Source of the DNA: Salvelinus alpinus
Lineage: Eukaryota; Chordata; Actinopteri; Salmoniformes; Salmonidae
Direction: 5' to 3'
Assembly (NCBI RefSeq): GCF_045679555.1
Contig: NC_092089.1
Location: 6,543,659-6,607,658 of the forward strand
Length of the DNA: 64,000 nucleotides
Shown here: positions 22,229 through 34,500 of the stretch, in pieces
Numbering within the stretch: position 1 is the stretch's first letter
How the letters are laid out: every line of letters begins with the position of its first letter
The notes under the pieces: model-generated
Database searches by the model: none
The model's input: the letters and a program-made list of their open reading frames with translations, nothing else
What the model was told of the DNA's origin: nothing
Translations under genes and position numbers: made by a program

Positions 22229-22229
22229 G

Positions 22230-22276
<47 letters not shown>
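22086..22276. repeat. (CT)n microsatellite, about 190 bp
   Basis: Long CT run with a few GT and TT interruptions. It abuts the LINE fragment. Confidence 0.98.
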
Positions 22277-22279
<3 letters not shown>

Positions 22280-22713
22280 TTGTGTTGTGGCAGACAGACA
22301 GCACCTGACCATCCCGTCTCTCTCCTCTCCACCTGTTTCTGTCCCTCTTCAGTGTAATCAGTTTCATCATCTCCCAGGTGGTGTTGTGAAACTGTTCCTC
22401 CCTGTGGTCTCCAGGCTGTCACATCTGCCTGTCATGAAGCCAGTGGAGCAACCGGCAGTCCACATGACTCACGCGGTGTAATGTTCCCCCTCTCCTGTTT
22501 GTTTACTAAAATAACCCCAGATCACCTATAGTTTCCAGCACCCCTCCTGCTCCCCCTCACCCCTCACCCTTTACTGGTTGGCACGGAACAATCTGGTTTT
22601 CAAAGAAATGTCAGTTGAGATCCTATAATAACTACTACTTGCGTATATACTGTACATGTATGGAGTGGAGGGAGGGGGGGGAGTGTATAACATTCACCTT
22701 TTCCACCACTCAT
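22277..22713. other. No gene recognised
   Basis: Unique sequence with C-rich patches; no exon or known repeat was identified. Confidence 0.5.
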
Positions 22714-25050
22714 GACGTTGGGCTGTCACGAGACTGTCATTTACTCAGCGTAGACGTTGGGCTGCCACGAGACTGTCATTTACGCAGCATAGACGTTGGG
22801 CTGTCACGAGACTGTCATTTACTCAGCATAGACGTTGGGCTGTCACGAGACTGTCATTTACTCAGCATAGACGTTGGGCTGTCACGAGACTGTCATTTAC
22901 TCAGCGTAGACGTTGGGCTGTCATGAGACTGTCATTTACTCAGCATAGATGTTGGGCTGTCACGAGACTGTAATTTACTCAGCGTAGACGTTGGGCTGCC
23001 ACGAGACTGTCATTTACTCAGCATAGATGTTGGGCTGTCACGAGACTGTCATTTACTCAGCGTAGACGTTGGGCTGTCACGAGACTGTCATTTACTCAGC
23101 GTAGACGTTGGGCTGCCACGAGACTGTCATTTACTCAGCATAGATGTTGGGCTGTCACGAGACTGTCATTTACTCAGCGTAGACGTTGGGCTGCCACGAG
23201 ACTGTCATTTACTCAGCATAGACGTTGGGCTGTTACGAGACTGTCATTTACTCAGCATAGACGTCGGGCTGTCACGAGACTGTCATTTACTCAGCGTAGA
23301 TGTTGGGCTGTCACGAGACTGTCATTTACTCAGCATAGACGTTGGACTGTCACGAGACTGTCATTTACTCAGCGTAGATGTTGGGCTGTCACGAGACTGT
23401 CATTTACTCAGCATAGACGTTGGGCTGTCACGAGACTGTCATTTACTCAGCGTAGACGTTGGGCTGTCACGAGACTGTCATTCACTCAGCGTAGACATTG
23501 GGCTGTCACGAGACTGTAATTTACTCAGCGTAGACGTTGGGCTGTCACGAGACTGTCATTTACTCAGCGTAGACGTTGGGCTGCCACGAGACTGTCATTT
23601 ACTCAGCATAGACGTTGGGCTGTTACGAGACTGTCATTTACTCAGCATAGACGTTGGGCTGTCACGAGACTGTCATTTACTCAGCGTAGACGTTGGGCTG
23701 CCACGAGACTGTCATTTACTCAGCATAGACGTTGGGCTGTTACGAGACTGTCATTTACTCAGCATAGACGTCGGGCTGTCACGAGACTGTCATTTACTCA
23801 GCGTAGATGTTGGGCTGTCACGAGACTGTCATTTACTCAGCGTAGACGTTGGGCTGTCACGAGACTGTCATTTACTCAGCGTAGATGTTGGGCTGTCACG
23901 AGACTGTCATTTACTCAGCATAGACGTTGGGCTGTCACGAGACTGTCATTTACTCAGCGTAGACGTTGGGCTGTCACGAGACTGTCATTCACTCAGCGTA
24001 GACATTGGGCTGTCACGAGACTGTCATTTACTCAGCATAGACGTTGGGCTGTCACAAGCCTGTCATTTACTCAGCATAGATGTTGGGCTGTCACGAGACT
24101 GTCATTTACTCAGCATAGACGTTGGGCTGTCATGAGACTGTCATTCACTCAGCATAGACATTGGGCTGTCACGAGACTGTCATTTACTCAGCATAGACGT
24201 TGGGCTGTCATGAGACTGTCATTCACTCAGCATAGACGTTGGGCTGTCACGAGACTGTCATTCACTCAGCATAGATGTTGGACTGTCACGAGACTGTCAT
24301 TTACTCAACATAGACGTTGGGCTGTCACGAGACTGTCATTCACTCAGCATAGATGTTGGACTGTCACGAGACTGTCATTTACTCAACATAGACGTTGGGC
24401 TGTCACGAGACTGTCATTCACTCAGCATAGATGTTGGACTGTCACGAGACTGTCATTTACTCAGCATAGACGTTGGGCTGTCACGAGACTGTCATTTACT
24501 CAGCGTAGATGTTGGGCTGTCACGAGACTGTCATTTACTCAGCATAGACGTTGGGCTGTCACGAGACTGTCATTTACTCAGCGTAGACGTTGGGCTGTCA
24601 CGAGACTGTCATTCACTCAGCGTAGACATTGGGCTGTCACGAGACTGTCATTTACTCAGCATAGACGTTGGGCTGTCACAAGCCTGTCATTTACTCAGTA
24701 TAGATGTTGGGCTGTCACGAGACTGTCATTTACTCAGCATAGACGTTGGGCTGTCATGAGACTGTCATTCACTCAGCATAGACATTGGGCTGTCACGAGA
24801 CTGTCATTTACTCAGCATAGACGTTGGGCTGTCATGAGACTGTCATTCACTCAGCATAGACGTTGGGCTGTCACGAGACTGTCATTCACTCAGCATAGAT
24901 GTTGGACTGTCACGAGACTGTCATTTACTCAACATAGACGTTGGGCTGTCACGAGACTGTCATTCACTCAGCATAGATGTTGGACTGTCACGAGACTGTC
25001 ATTTACTCAACATAGACGTTGGGCTGTCACGAGACTGTCATTCACTCAGC
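22714..25050. repeat. 39-bp minisatellite, about 60 copies
   Basis: The unit is 'gacgttgggctgtcacgaga' then 'ctgtcatttactcagcgta'. Variants (gccacg, gttacg, attcac, ctcaaca, acaagcc) recur in the same order, e.g. 23980-24180 and 24600-24790, showing duplications of several hundred bp. Because 39 is 13 codons, frames stay open for over 300 codons (RLSFTQHRRWAVT repeat); there is no start context or exon signal, so I do not call a gene. Confidence 0.97.
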
Positions 25051-25336
25051 ACAGAGACATAGAAGTGGGTCGGAAAGGAGTGTTGGCAGAGACGGGGTCA
25101 TGATGTTTCAGAAGTCATAAGTAACAATTATTATTAAATCATTCATGAAACAATGAGAGTAACCCGTTGTATAATCTTAGTCTACTATTACAGGGGATAT
25201 GATATGCCATGTGTTGTGGAATATGAGATAGATGCGTGATATACTGTCAGGGATTTATTGGGATATTTATTTAAATGTTGAAATCGGAAAATACAATACG
25301 CTGTCCTCTCCTCCTCTGTCGTAAGACATGCCTCTT
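25051..25336. other. No gene recognised
   Basis: AT-rich unique spacer. Confidence 0.45.
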
Positions 25337-25496
25337 CATGTAGTCATGTCTAGAGAACAGATGTAACCTGAGCAGCCCATCTATCGCTCATGTAGTCATG
25401 TCTAGAGAACAGATGTAACCTGAGCAGCCCATCTATCTCTCATGTAGTCATGTCTAGAGAACAGATGTAACCTGAGCAGCCCATCTATCTCTCATG
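25337..25496. repeat. 52-bp tandem repeat, 3 copies
   Basis: The unit starts 'catgtagtcatgtctagaga' and ends 'gcagcccatctatctct'. Copies are almost identical. Confidence 0.95.
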
Positions 25497-25555
25497 TAAA
25501 GTCTGTGACCCCAGTTCAGCTGGTCCTCACTGGTCTCGCTGGTCACGCTGGTCCT

Positions 25556-26390
25556 CACAGTGAGACTGAGACGTTACAGAGGGACTGAGACCTCACAGTG
25601 GGACTGAGACCTCACAGAGGGACTGAGACCTCACAGTGAGACTGAGACCTCACAGAGGGACTGAGACCTCACAGTGAGACTGAGACCTCACAGAGGGCCT
25701 GAGACCTCACAGAGGGACTGGGATCTCACAGAGGGACTGAGACCTCACAGAGGGACTGAGATCTCACAGTGAGACTGAGATCTCACAGTGGGACTGAGAC
25801 CTCACAGTGAGACTGAGATCTCACAGTGAGACTGAGACCTCACAGGGGGACTGAGACCTCACAGTGAGACTGAGACCTCACAGAGGGACTGAGATCTCAC
25901 AGTGGGACTGAGACCTCACAGAGGGACTGAGACCTCACAGTGAGACTGAGACATTACAGAGGGACTGAGACCTCACAGTGAGACTGAGACATTACAGTGG
26001 GACTGAGACCTCACAGAGGGACTGAGACCTCACTGTGAGACTGAGACATTACAGTGGGACTGCGACCTCACAGAGGGACTGAGACCTCACAGTGGGACTG
26101 AGACCTCACAGAGGGACTGAGACCTCACAGTGGGACTGAGACCTCACAGTGGGACTGAGACGTTACAGAGGGACTGAGACCTCATAGTGGGACTGAGACC
26201 TCACAGTGGGACTGAGACCTCACAGAGGGACTGAGACCTCACAGTGGGACTGACACTTCACAGTGGGACTGAGACCTCACAGAGGGACTGAGACCTCACA
26301 GTGGGACTGAGACCTCACAGAGGGACTGAGACCTCACAGAGGGACTGAGACCTCACAGTGGGACTCAGACGTTACAGAGGGACTGAGACC
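25556..26390. repeat. 19-bp minisatellite, about 44 copies
   Basis: The unit is 'gggactgagacctcacaga' with variants cagtg/cagag and gacgttac/gacattac. The mixture of variants is irregular. Confidence 0.96.
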
Positions 26391-26770
26391 TCTTTATAGA
26401 GAGAGGAGTGCCGAAGAATTTTAAATGAAATTGACTGCCACAGTCTTTGCGATAACATTTTTTTATTTTTTATTAATAAACAAAATTACAAAAACAAACA
26501 CGAGTATAAAATCACTTCAAATGAAAAAATATTTATATGAGGCAATCGCATAGATCTGTCAGCAAACGATTTGTACGGTGTCACCACACACAGTTAAAAG
26601 ATACATGTAAACAGACAGAGCAATCACCCTATCACTCTTTAAATATAACTATGATGTCATTCTTATCACGTGCAATATGGTATCTGATGTCCGTTCACTT
26701 GGTTATAAATTCTCACTAAAATATGACTAATTCCATCCACGTCACTTCAGGGGCATGTTGTTAATAAATA
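26391..26770. other. AT-rich unique spacer
   Basis: No exon recognised. It includes a T-rich run near 26458 and short AT-rich tracts. Confidence 0.5.
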
Positions 26771-27308
26771 TGCACTGAGGGGACAAAACATTAAGAACAC
26801 CTGCTCTTTCCATGACATAGCCTGACCAGGTGAATCCAGGTGAAAGCTATGATCCCTTATTGATGTCACTTGTTAAATCCACTTCAATCAGTGTAGATGA
26901 GGAGGAGACAAGTTAAAGAAGGATTTTTAAGCCTTGGGACAATTGAGACATGGATTGTGTATGTGTACCACTCAGAGGGTGAACGGGCAAGACAAAATAT
27001 TTAAGTATCTTTGAACAGGGTACGGTAGTAGATGCCAGATGCACCGGTTTGTGTCAAGAACTGCAACGCTGCTGGGTTTTTCACGCTCAACAGTTTCCCG
27101 TGTGTATCAAGAATGGTCCACCACCCAAAGGACATCCAGCCAACTTGACACAAGTGTGGGGAAGCATTGGAGTCAACATGGGCCAGCATCCCTGTGGAAC
27201 GCTTTTGATACCTTGTAGAGTCCATGTCCTGATGAATTGAGGCTGTTCGGAGGGAAAAAGGGGGGTGCAACTCAACATTTGTGTTCCTAATGTTTTGTAC
27301 GCTCACTA
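26771..27308 (+). mobile_element. Internally deleted Tc1-like transposon (538 bp)
   Basis: The ends are inverted: 'tgcactgaggggacaaaaca' then 'ttaagaacac' at left, and 'gtgttcctaatgttttgtac' then 'gctcacta' at right, with TA on both sides (26769-26770, 27309-27310). On plus it keeps scraps of a Tc1 transposase: an N-terminal helix-turn-helix-like CQELQRCWVFHAQQFPV and a C-terminal region after 'ccaacttgacacaagtgtgg'. The catalytic core is missing, so it can only be mobilised in trans. Confidence 0.82.
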
Positions 27309-27310
27309 TA

Positions 27311-27438
27311 AAGTGTTCCTAATGTTTTGAACGCTCAGTGTAAAGCGTTCCTAATGTTTTGAACGCTCAGTGTAAAGCGTTCCTAATGTTTTGAACGCTC
27401 AGTGTAAAGCATTCCTAATGTTTTGAACGCTCAGTGTA
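27311..27438. repeat. 32-bp tandem repeat derived from the Tc1 terminal repeat, 4 copies
   Basis: The unit 'aagcgttcctaatgttttga' then 'acgctcagtgta' is the right terminal repeat of the neighbouring element, repeated four times immediately outside it. Confidence 0.92.
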
Positions 27439-27654
27439 AAGCGTTCTCAAACAACAGTCACTGAATCATGTTGGCACACCACCCTGGGTTTGTGACGATG
27501 CTTAGTAACACAGGGAACGTCATTACGGTCTCATTCATCTCAGAACCCAGAACCAAATCCTGCGTGCGCTGGCTAGCTACAGTCTGTTACCAGAGACTAC
27601 TGTCTCACATCATGTTTGGCCTACCGTATGGGTTTGTTATTGTACAGTGATGAG

Positions 27655-27958
27655 TAGTGACTGGAGTTTTTCCCAGAGAAAACTCTGGACCCTACCCGCT
27701 GGGGACAGACATCAGTTCAACGTCTCGTTTTGATTTGGTTTCAGATGTTAACTAACGTGAATTCAACGTGAAATCAACTAAACATTTCACCATATCGTTG
27801 GATTTATGCTAAAAGAGTTGTGTGAAAAAAATACTAAATTCCCTTTTCGCAAATCCAACCAGTTTTTCACCTTGATTCAATGTTATCAGATTGAATTTTT
27901 TTTGGTTGAAATGACGTAGAAACAACACTGTTGCAACCAATCTTTGCCCAGTGGGAAG
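27655..27958. mobile_element. Probable fish MITE
   Basis: The segment begins near 'cccgctggggacagacatca' and ends with 'caaccaatctttgcccagtg', giving imperfect inverted ends (CCCRCTGGG). 'gttgaaatgacgtagaaaca' is a phrase I remember from a dispersed fish element. Borders are approximate. Confidence 0.5.
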
Positions 27959-28580
27959 TAATATCATCCAGTCTGTTGGTAACGTGTGGTAACTAGAGGG
28001 GTAACTAAACAGTTGGACATTATGTACTGTAGTCTTCATATAGCCTACAGTACTGTAATCACCTATAGCCTTCAGTTCGACACAACAATTAACTGCCCGG
28101 GGCTTCGCTTCCACACGACAAGAAGTAAAATCTCAAAAAAATCTCAATTGATTTAAGATTCGATGCTGGAAAAAACGGTCACCCATTGAGGGAATTTGTG
28201 GGACAGGAAAGGACACCAGAGATGTTCTTTGCAACATCTGTGTGTCTGTCAGTGTCACATCCAAGCAGCAACACATACAAAGACAGTACTGCCCGACCAA
28301 GCAAAAAGGCAGGAACTGCTCATTTGGTCCAAAATGAGTTAATGTCATTTTTTTGCTGCATTAAATACATGCTTAATCATGTGGACAAGTATCCTGCCTC
28401 GATTGTATTGTGTTTTGGAGAAACTGGGGATCAACGTTAACCAGTAACTGAATAAAGTTACTGTGAAACCAAGGTAAATAAAAGCCCTTTTTCTCAGTTC
28501 CACACTATGAGCAGTTCATGTCTTTTTGCTCGGTAGGGGCAGAGTATCATCTGAAGGACACACACACCCACAACACACAC
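27959..28580. other. 3' flank of klhl38, no further gene recognised
   Basis: This should hold the klhl38 3' untranslated region (minus strand), but I saw no clear AATAAA on that strand near the stop codon. The plus strand has two AATAAA by chance (28451, 28473). Confidence 0.45.
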
Positions 28581-31500
28581 TCAGGGAGGCTTCGATGTGT
28601 TGGAGACACACACCAGGGACAGAGAACCGTGGTCGAACAGCTTGTACGGCAACGTCCCTTTAGTCGTCCACGCGTCAGTCTTCGGGTCGTAGCACTCGAA
28701 GCTGTCGGAGTCCTCTATGACGTCATGTCCGTTGATGAAGCGCCCTCCGGTCACGTACAGTTTGTCGTCGAGCACCGTGACGGCGTGATGCATCCTCCTC
28801 TGTTTTAGGTTCTCACACTTCATAAAGCGGTTGGCTTTGGTGTCGTACGCTATCATTCTCCTGGTGTAGCCTGTTAAGAAAGGACATTAGTGGGACAGTT
28901 AGGACAAAGAGCTGCTGATAAAGTTGTATTGACAAAAGACAGAAGAGATATCAAAGATCTCAAAGTCCTAAGTAGACCAAATAAAGTTTTCTTGACAAAA
29001 GACAGAAGAGATATCGAAGATCTCAAAGTCCTAAGTAGACCAAATAAAGTTGTCTTGACAAAAGACAGAAGAGATATCGAAGATCTCAAAGTCCTAAATA
29101 GACCAAATAAAGTTGTATTTCAATTGAAACATCAGATTGTCCCCCCCCCCCCCCCCGACTAAAGCAACAGACCCAGCCTTCACCTACCTCCGATAATGTA
29201 GATCTTGTCATCGATGACAGCTGCTGGTGCAGAAACGTTCTTCACTGTCCTGGTCTCCATCATAGACCACATATTCCTGCCAATGTGATACACCTGGAGA
29301 AAAAAGGATAGGGTTTAGAAGAGTTTAATGTTTTTGTCCCCCAAGATTTGTCACCCCCCCACAAAAAAAAGTTTCAAAGAATTAACAGCAAACTCCAAAA
29401 CTTCAAGTCTTCAGTACTTCAACACCCAAGACTTCAACACCCAAGACTTCACCACTGAACAGCAACCTCAACAGAAGGACATTCTGCCTACCTGTATCAT
29501 TCTGACAGGGTTTTGCATCGCGTCCTCTCCCCCGAACATGTAGATCCTTTGATCGTTAGCGGCAACCGCCGGGTGTAGCACAGCCGTCGGCATGGGAACC
29601 ATAGCCTCCCATTGGTTGAACATACTATTGTACCTTTCCACCGTGTCACACACCTGCTTCTCCGGCCCCAGGCCACCCAGGACGAAGATAAAGTGCAGGT
29701 AGGAGACAGACTGGTGGGCGAAGCGAGGTTGGATCATGGGTTCGGTCGTCCTCCACTGGTTAGTCTTCAGAGACAACGTATAGACAGTGGTGCTAACCAC
29801 TCTGTGTTTGGTGTTCATGGTGAGGCCTCCCAGAACATACAGGATACTGTGGATACAGACGTAGGAGGCCTTATAGAGTCGTAAGGGCAGCTTGGCCAGC
29901 CACTGCCATCGCTGAGTCCTCTCGTCGAACAGGAGTGCTTCGCGAGACGTCTGCTCGTTGTTCTTGCGGCCGCCAACTAGAACCAGGGTCTCCCGGCAGG
30001 TGAAGCGCCGCGGCGTCACCCACAGGGGCTTGAGGTCCGACCCACACTTGGTGGTGATGGAGAACATGAGGCGTCGGACGGACTCGATGACCTCGGTGCA
30101 CAGGGTGGAGGACTGGACGAGGGGGTCGCTGGCGATGAACTGGAACAGGTAGGTGGGATGGATGTAACGCAGACGGACCTTCCTGAAGAGGTCGGAGATG
30201 GCGCCGCGCCGGGAGAACGGGTCGTGGTGGATCCACGCCAGTAACGTCTCGAACACCTGGTTAAAAAAAAACACTTAATTCTTAAACATCCATTGATAGT
30301 TTTAACTTTGTTGATGATGCGCTGCTGCTTTTAGTGGCCGTCTGTCCTTTATTGTTGATTGGGGTGTTAATTTGTAGGGATTCGTATAAAGTATTTCTAT
30401 TTGTATAAAGTATTATCTTATCTTACCTGCTCTTCCTCGGCACAGAGCCAGTCATCCTCCAGGTAACCCATCAGCTCAGGTAAGGAGAGCTCACACAGGT
30501 CCTCAGAGGTAGAGACGTCAGAGAAGCTCTGTACTGCCATCTCCCTGGCCTGGAATCAATGAAGGAAGGAATGCCATTGACGGTACACATGGGCTGAGTG
30601 CGAAATAGTACCCTTTTCCCTAATTCCTTTTAGTACACTACTTTTGACCAGGGCCCCTAGGCTGCCAAGTGAACTAACTGCACCAGGGCCCCTAGGCTGA
30701 CAAGTGAACTAACTGCACCAGGGCCCCTAGGCTGACAAGTGAACTAACTGCACCAGGGCCCCTAGGCTGACAAGTGAACTAACTGCACCAGGGCCCCTAG
30801 GCTGACAAGTGAACTAACTGCACCAGGGCCCCTAGGCTGACAAGTGAACCAACTATACCAGGGCCCCTAGGCTGCCAAGTGAACCAACTACACCAGGGCC
30901 CCTAGGCTGCCAAGTGAACCAACAATACCAGGGCCCCTAGGCTGCCAAGTGAACCAACTATACCATGGCCCCTAGGCTGCCAAGTGACCTAACTGCACCA
31001 GGGCCCCTAGGCTGCCAAGTGAACTAACAATACCAGGGCCCCTAGGCTGCCAAGTGGACCAACAATACCAGGGCCTCAAGGCTGCCAAGTGAACTAACTA
31101 CACCAGGGCCCCTAGGCTGCCAAGTGAACCAACAATACCAGGGCCCCATGGCTGCCAAGTGAACCAACAATACCAGGGCCTCTAGGCTGCCAAGTGAGCC
31201 AACAATACCAGGGCCCCTAGGCTACTAAGTGTGCCAACTATACCAGGGCCTCTAGGCTGCCAAGTGAACCAACAATACCAGGGCCCCTAGGTTGCCAAGT
31301 GAACCAACAATACCAGGGCCCCAAGGCTGCCAAGTGAACTAACTACACCAGGGCCCCTAGGCTGCCAAGTGAACCAACTATCCAGGGCCCCTAGGCTGCC
31401 AAGTAAACCAACTACACCAGGGCCCCTAGGCTGCCAAGTGACCCAACAATACCAGGGCCCCTAGGTTGCCAAGTGAACCAACAATACCAGGGCCCCTAGG

Positions 31501-34500
31501 CTGCCAAGTGAACCAACAATACCAGGGCCCCTAGGCTGCCAAGTGAACCAACAATACCAGGGCCCCTAGGCTGCCAAGTGAACCAACAATACCAGGGCCC
31601 CTAGGTTGCCAAATGAACCAACAATACCAGGGCCCCTAGGCTGCCAAGTGAACCAACAATACCAGGGCCCCTAGGTTGCCAAGTGAACCAACAATACCAG
31701 GGCCCCTAGGCTGCCAAGTGAACCAACAATACCAGGGCCCCTAGGCTGCCAAGTGAACCAACAATACCAGGGCCCCTAGGCTGCCAAGTGAACCAACTAT
31801 ACCAGGGCCCCTAGGCTGCCAGGGGAACCAACAATACCAGGGCCCCTAGGCTGCCAAGTGAATCAACAATACCAGGGCCCCTAGGCTGCCAAGTGAACCA
31901 ACAATACCAGGGCCCCAAAGCTGCCAAGTGAACCAACTATACCAGGGCCTCAAGTCTGCCAAGTGAACCAACTATACCAGGGCCCCTAGGATGCCAAGTG
32001 AATCAACAATACCAGGGCCCCAAAGCTGCCAAGTGAACCAACTATACCAGGGCCCCTAGGCTGCCAAGTGAACCAACAATACCAGGGCCCCTAGGCTGCC
32101 AAGTGAACCAACAATACCAGGGCCCCTAGGCTGCCAAGTGAACCAACAATACCAGGGCCCCTAGGCTGCCAAGTGAACCAACAATACCAGGGCCCCTAGG
32201 CTGACAAGTGAACTAACTGCACCAGGGCCCCTAGGCTGACAAGTGAACTAACTGCACCAGGGCCCCTAGGCTGACAAGTGAACTAACTGCACCAGGGCCC
32301 CTAGGCTGACAAGTGAACCAACTATACCAGGGCCCCTAGGCTGCCAAGTGAACCAACTACACCAGGGCCCCTAGGCTGCCAAGTGAACCAACAATACCAG
32401 GGCCCCTAGGCTGCCAAGTGAACCAACTATACCATGGCCCCTAGGCTGCCAAGTGAACTAACTGCACCAGGGCCCCTAGGCTGCCAAGTGAACTAACAAT
32501 ACCAGGGCCCCTAGGCTGCCAAGTGGACCAACAATACCAGGGCCTCAAGGCTGCCAAGTGAACTAACTACACCAGGGCCCCTAGGCTGCCAAGTGACCCA
32601 ACAATACCAGGGCCCCATGGCTGCCAAGTGAACCAACAATACCAGGGCCTCTAGGCTGCCAAGTGAGCCAACAATACCAGGGCCCCTAGGCTACTAAGTG
32701 TGCCAACTATACCAGGGCCTCTAGGCTGCCAAGTGAACCAACAATACCAGGGCCCCTAGGTTGCCAAGTGAACCAACAATACCAGGGCCCCTAGGCTGCC
32801 AAGTGAACCAACTATACCATGGCCCCTAGGCTGCCAAGTGAACTAACTGCACCAGGGCCCCTAGGCTGCCAAGTGAACTAACAATACCAGGGCCCCTAGG
32901 CTGCCAAGTGGACCAACAATACCAGGGCCTCAAGGCTGCCAAGTGAACTAACTACACCAGGGCCCCTAGGCTGCCAAGTGAACCAACAATACCAGGGCCC
33001 CATGGCTGCCAAGTGAACCAACAATACCAGGGCCTCTAGGCTGCCAAGTGAGCCAACAATACCAGGGCCCCTAGGCTACTAAGTGTGCCAACTATACCAG
33101 GGCCTCTAGGCTGCCAAGTGAACCAACAATACCAGGGCCCCTAGGTTGCCAAGTGAACCAACAATACCAGGGCCCCAAGGCTGCCAAGTGAACTAACTAC
33201 ACCAGGGCCCCTAGGCTGCCAAGTGAACCAACTATACCAGGGCCCCTAGGCTGCCAAGTAAACCAACTACACCAGGGCCCCTAGGCTGCCAAGTGAACCA
33301 ACAATACCAGGGCCCCTAGGTTGCCAAGTGAACCAACAATACCAGGGCCCCTAGGCTGCCAAGTGAACCAACAATACCAGGGCCCCTAGGCTGCCAAGTG
33401 AACCAACAATACCAGGGCCCCTAGGCTGCCAAGTGAACCAACAATACCAGGGCCCCTAGGTTGCCAAATGAACCAACAATACCAGGGCCTCTAGGCTGCC
33501 AAGTGAACCAACAATACCAGGGCCCCTAGGTTGCCAAGTGAACCAACAATACCAGGGCCCCTAGGCTGCCAAGTGAACCAACAATACCAGGGCCCCTAGG
33601 CTGCCAAGTGAACCAACAATACCAGGGCTCCTAGGCTGCCAAGTGAATCAACAATACCAGGGCCCCTAGGCTGCCAAGTGAACCAACAATACCAGGGCCC
33701 CAAAGCTGCCAAGTGAACCAACTATACCAGGGCCTCAAGTCTGCCAAGTGAACCAACTATACCAGGGCCCCTAGGCTGCCAAGTGAATCAACAATACCAG
33801 GGCCCCAAAGCTGCCAAGTGAACCAACTATACCAGGGCCCCTAGGCTGCCAAGTGAACCAACAATACCAGGGCCCCTAGGCTGCCAAGTGAACCAACAAT
33901 ACCAGGGCCCCTAGGCTGCCAAGTGAACCAACAATACCAGGGCCCCTAGGCTGCCAAGTGAACCAACAATACCAGGGCCCCTAGGCTGACAAGTGAACTA
34001 ACTGCACCAGGGCCCCTAGGCTGACAAGTGAACTAACTGCACCAGGGCCCCTAGGCTGACAAGTGAACTAACTGCACCAGGGCCCCTAGGCTGACAAGTG
34101 AACCAACTATACCAGGGCCCCTAGGCTGCCAAGTGAACCAACTACACCAGGGCCCCTAGGCTGCCAAGTGAACCAACAATACCAGGGCCCCTAGGCTGCC
34201 AAGTGAACCAACTATACCATGGCCCCTAGGCTGCCAAGTGAACTAACTGCACCAGGGCCCCTAGGCTGCCAAGTGAACTAACAATACCAGGGCCCCTAGG
34301 CTGCCAAGTGGACCAACAATACCAGGGCCTCAAGGCTGCCAAGTGAACTAACTACACCAGGGCCCCTAGGCTGCCAAGTGACCCAACAATACCAGGGCCC
34401 CATGGCTGCCAAGTGAACCAACAATACCAGGGCCTCTAGGCTGCCAAGTGAGCCAACAATACCAGGGCCCCTAGGCTACTAAGTGTGCCAACTATACCAG

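Noticed and set aside
24132-25103. 323-codon frame RLSFTQHRRWAVT
   Set aside because: Product of the 39-bp repeat; opened only because the period is a multiple of 3.
29612-30236. Other frames over klhl38 exon 5
   Set aside because: Shadows of the real exon in a GC-rich stretch; they have no kelch motifs and no splice sites of their own.
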